Assembly (NCBI GenBank): GCA_026391755.1
Contig: JAPLDN010000300.1
Coordinates: forward strand, 1-5,497
From: Bacteroidota bacterium
GTDB taxonomy: Bacteria; Bacteroidota; Bacteroidia; Bacteroidales; FEN-979
Direction of reading: 5' to 3'
DNA length: 5,497 bases
Shown: positions 5,478-5,497 of the stretch, one piece after another
Numbering within the stretch: position 1 is the stretch's first letter
Layout: each line of letters opens with the position of its first letter
Program-made: the position numbers and the translations under genes
The notes under the pieces: generated by a model
The model's database searches: none
Told to the model about the DNA's origin: nothing
The model's input: the letters and a program-made list of their open reading frames with translations, nothing else

Positions 5478-5497
5478 ATGAAAAAGCTGTTCAGGAT
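5478..5497 (+). CDS. Start of a divergently transcribed gene (six codons in window)
   Basis: The sequence reads MKKLFR before the window ends. Support comes from position only: a TATCTTTG promoter element at the same close distance seen before rbfA, a lysine-rich start that would fit a signal peptide or a membrane protein, and the gene-free strand upstream. Nothing can be said about its function. It may be a spurious ATG, since only 20 bases are visible. Confidence 0.5.

Overview
The window looks like a chromosomal piece of a Bacteroidota (Bacteroidetes, probably Bacteroidales-like) genome. Three things point that way. The start regions carry the Bacteroidota -7 promoter element TAnnTTTG (1453-1460 on -, 5435-5442 on -, 5465-5472 on +). 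Clear Shine-Dalgarno sequences are largely missing. The encoded proteins (RbfA, an FtsX/LolC-type permease, an Amt transporter and a NarL-type two-component pair) also read like Bacteroidota versions. This assignment rests on pattern recognition, not on a database search.

All but one of the genes lie on the minus strand, so transcription runs from right to left. At the right end, 5418-5477 is a compact divergent promoter region. To its right a plus-strand gene starts and leaves the window after six codons. To its left a hybrid sensor region begins: a membrane histidine kinase with a Cache-like extracytoplasmic sensor, HAMP, HisKA_3 and HATPase_c (3648-5417). Its stop overlaps by 4 nt (ATGA) the start of a NarL/FixJ response regulator (2983-3651), so the two form a translationally coupled pair. 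After a 166-nt gap with a weak terminator candidate comes an ammonium transporter gene, amt (1599-2816). Its reading frame is complete except for one in-frame TGA at a normally glycine position.

The amt stop codon runs directly into an 84-bp array of twelve 7-bp tandem units (consensus ATCCCGT/ATCCTGC on +, 1516-1599). Two inverted units of the array lie nearby and can form a perfect 16-bp stem. Past this repeat, a canonical promoter drives a tightly packed three-gene run: rbfA (1110-1448), a SAM-dependent methyltransferase (287-1102) and an FtsX/LolC-type ABC permease cut by the window edge (1-286). The methyltransferase TAA and the permease ATG abut with no spacing.

No tRNA, rRNA, CRISPR array, insertion sequence or obvious novel defence system is visible. 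The most notable items are the single nonsense codon in amt, the heptamer minisatellite with inverted copies (a related two-unit copy follows the response-regulator stop), and the palindromes nested in the divergent promoter region. No gap between genes exceeds about 170 nt.
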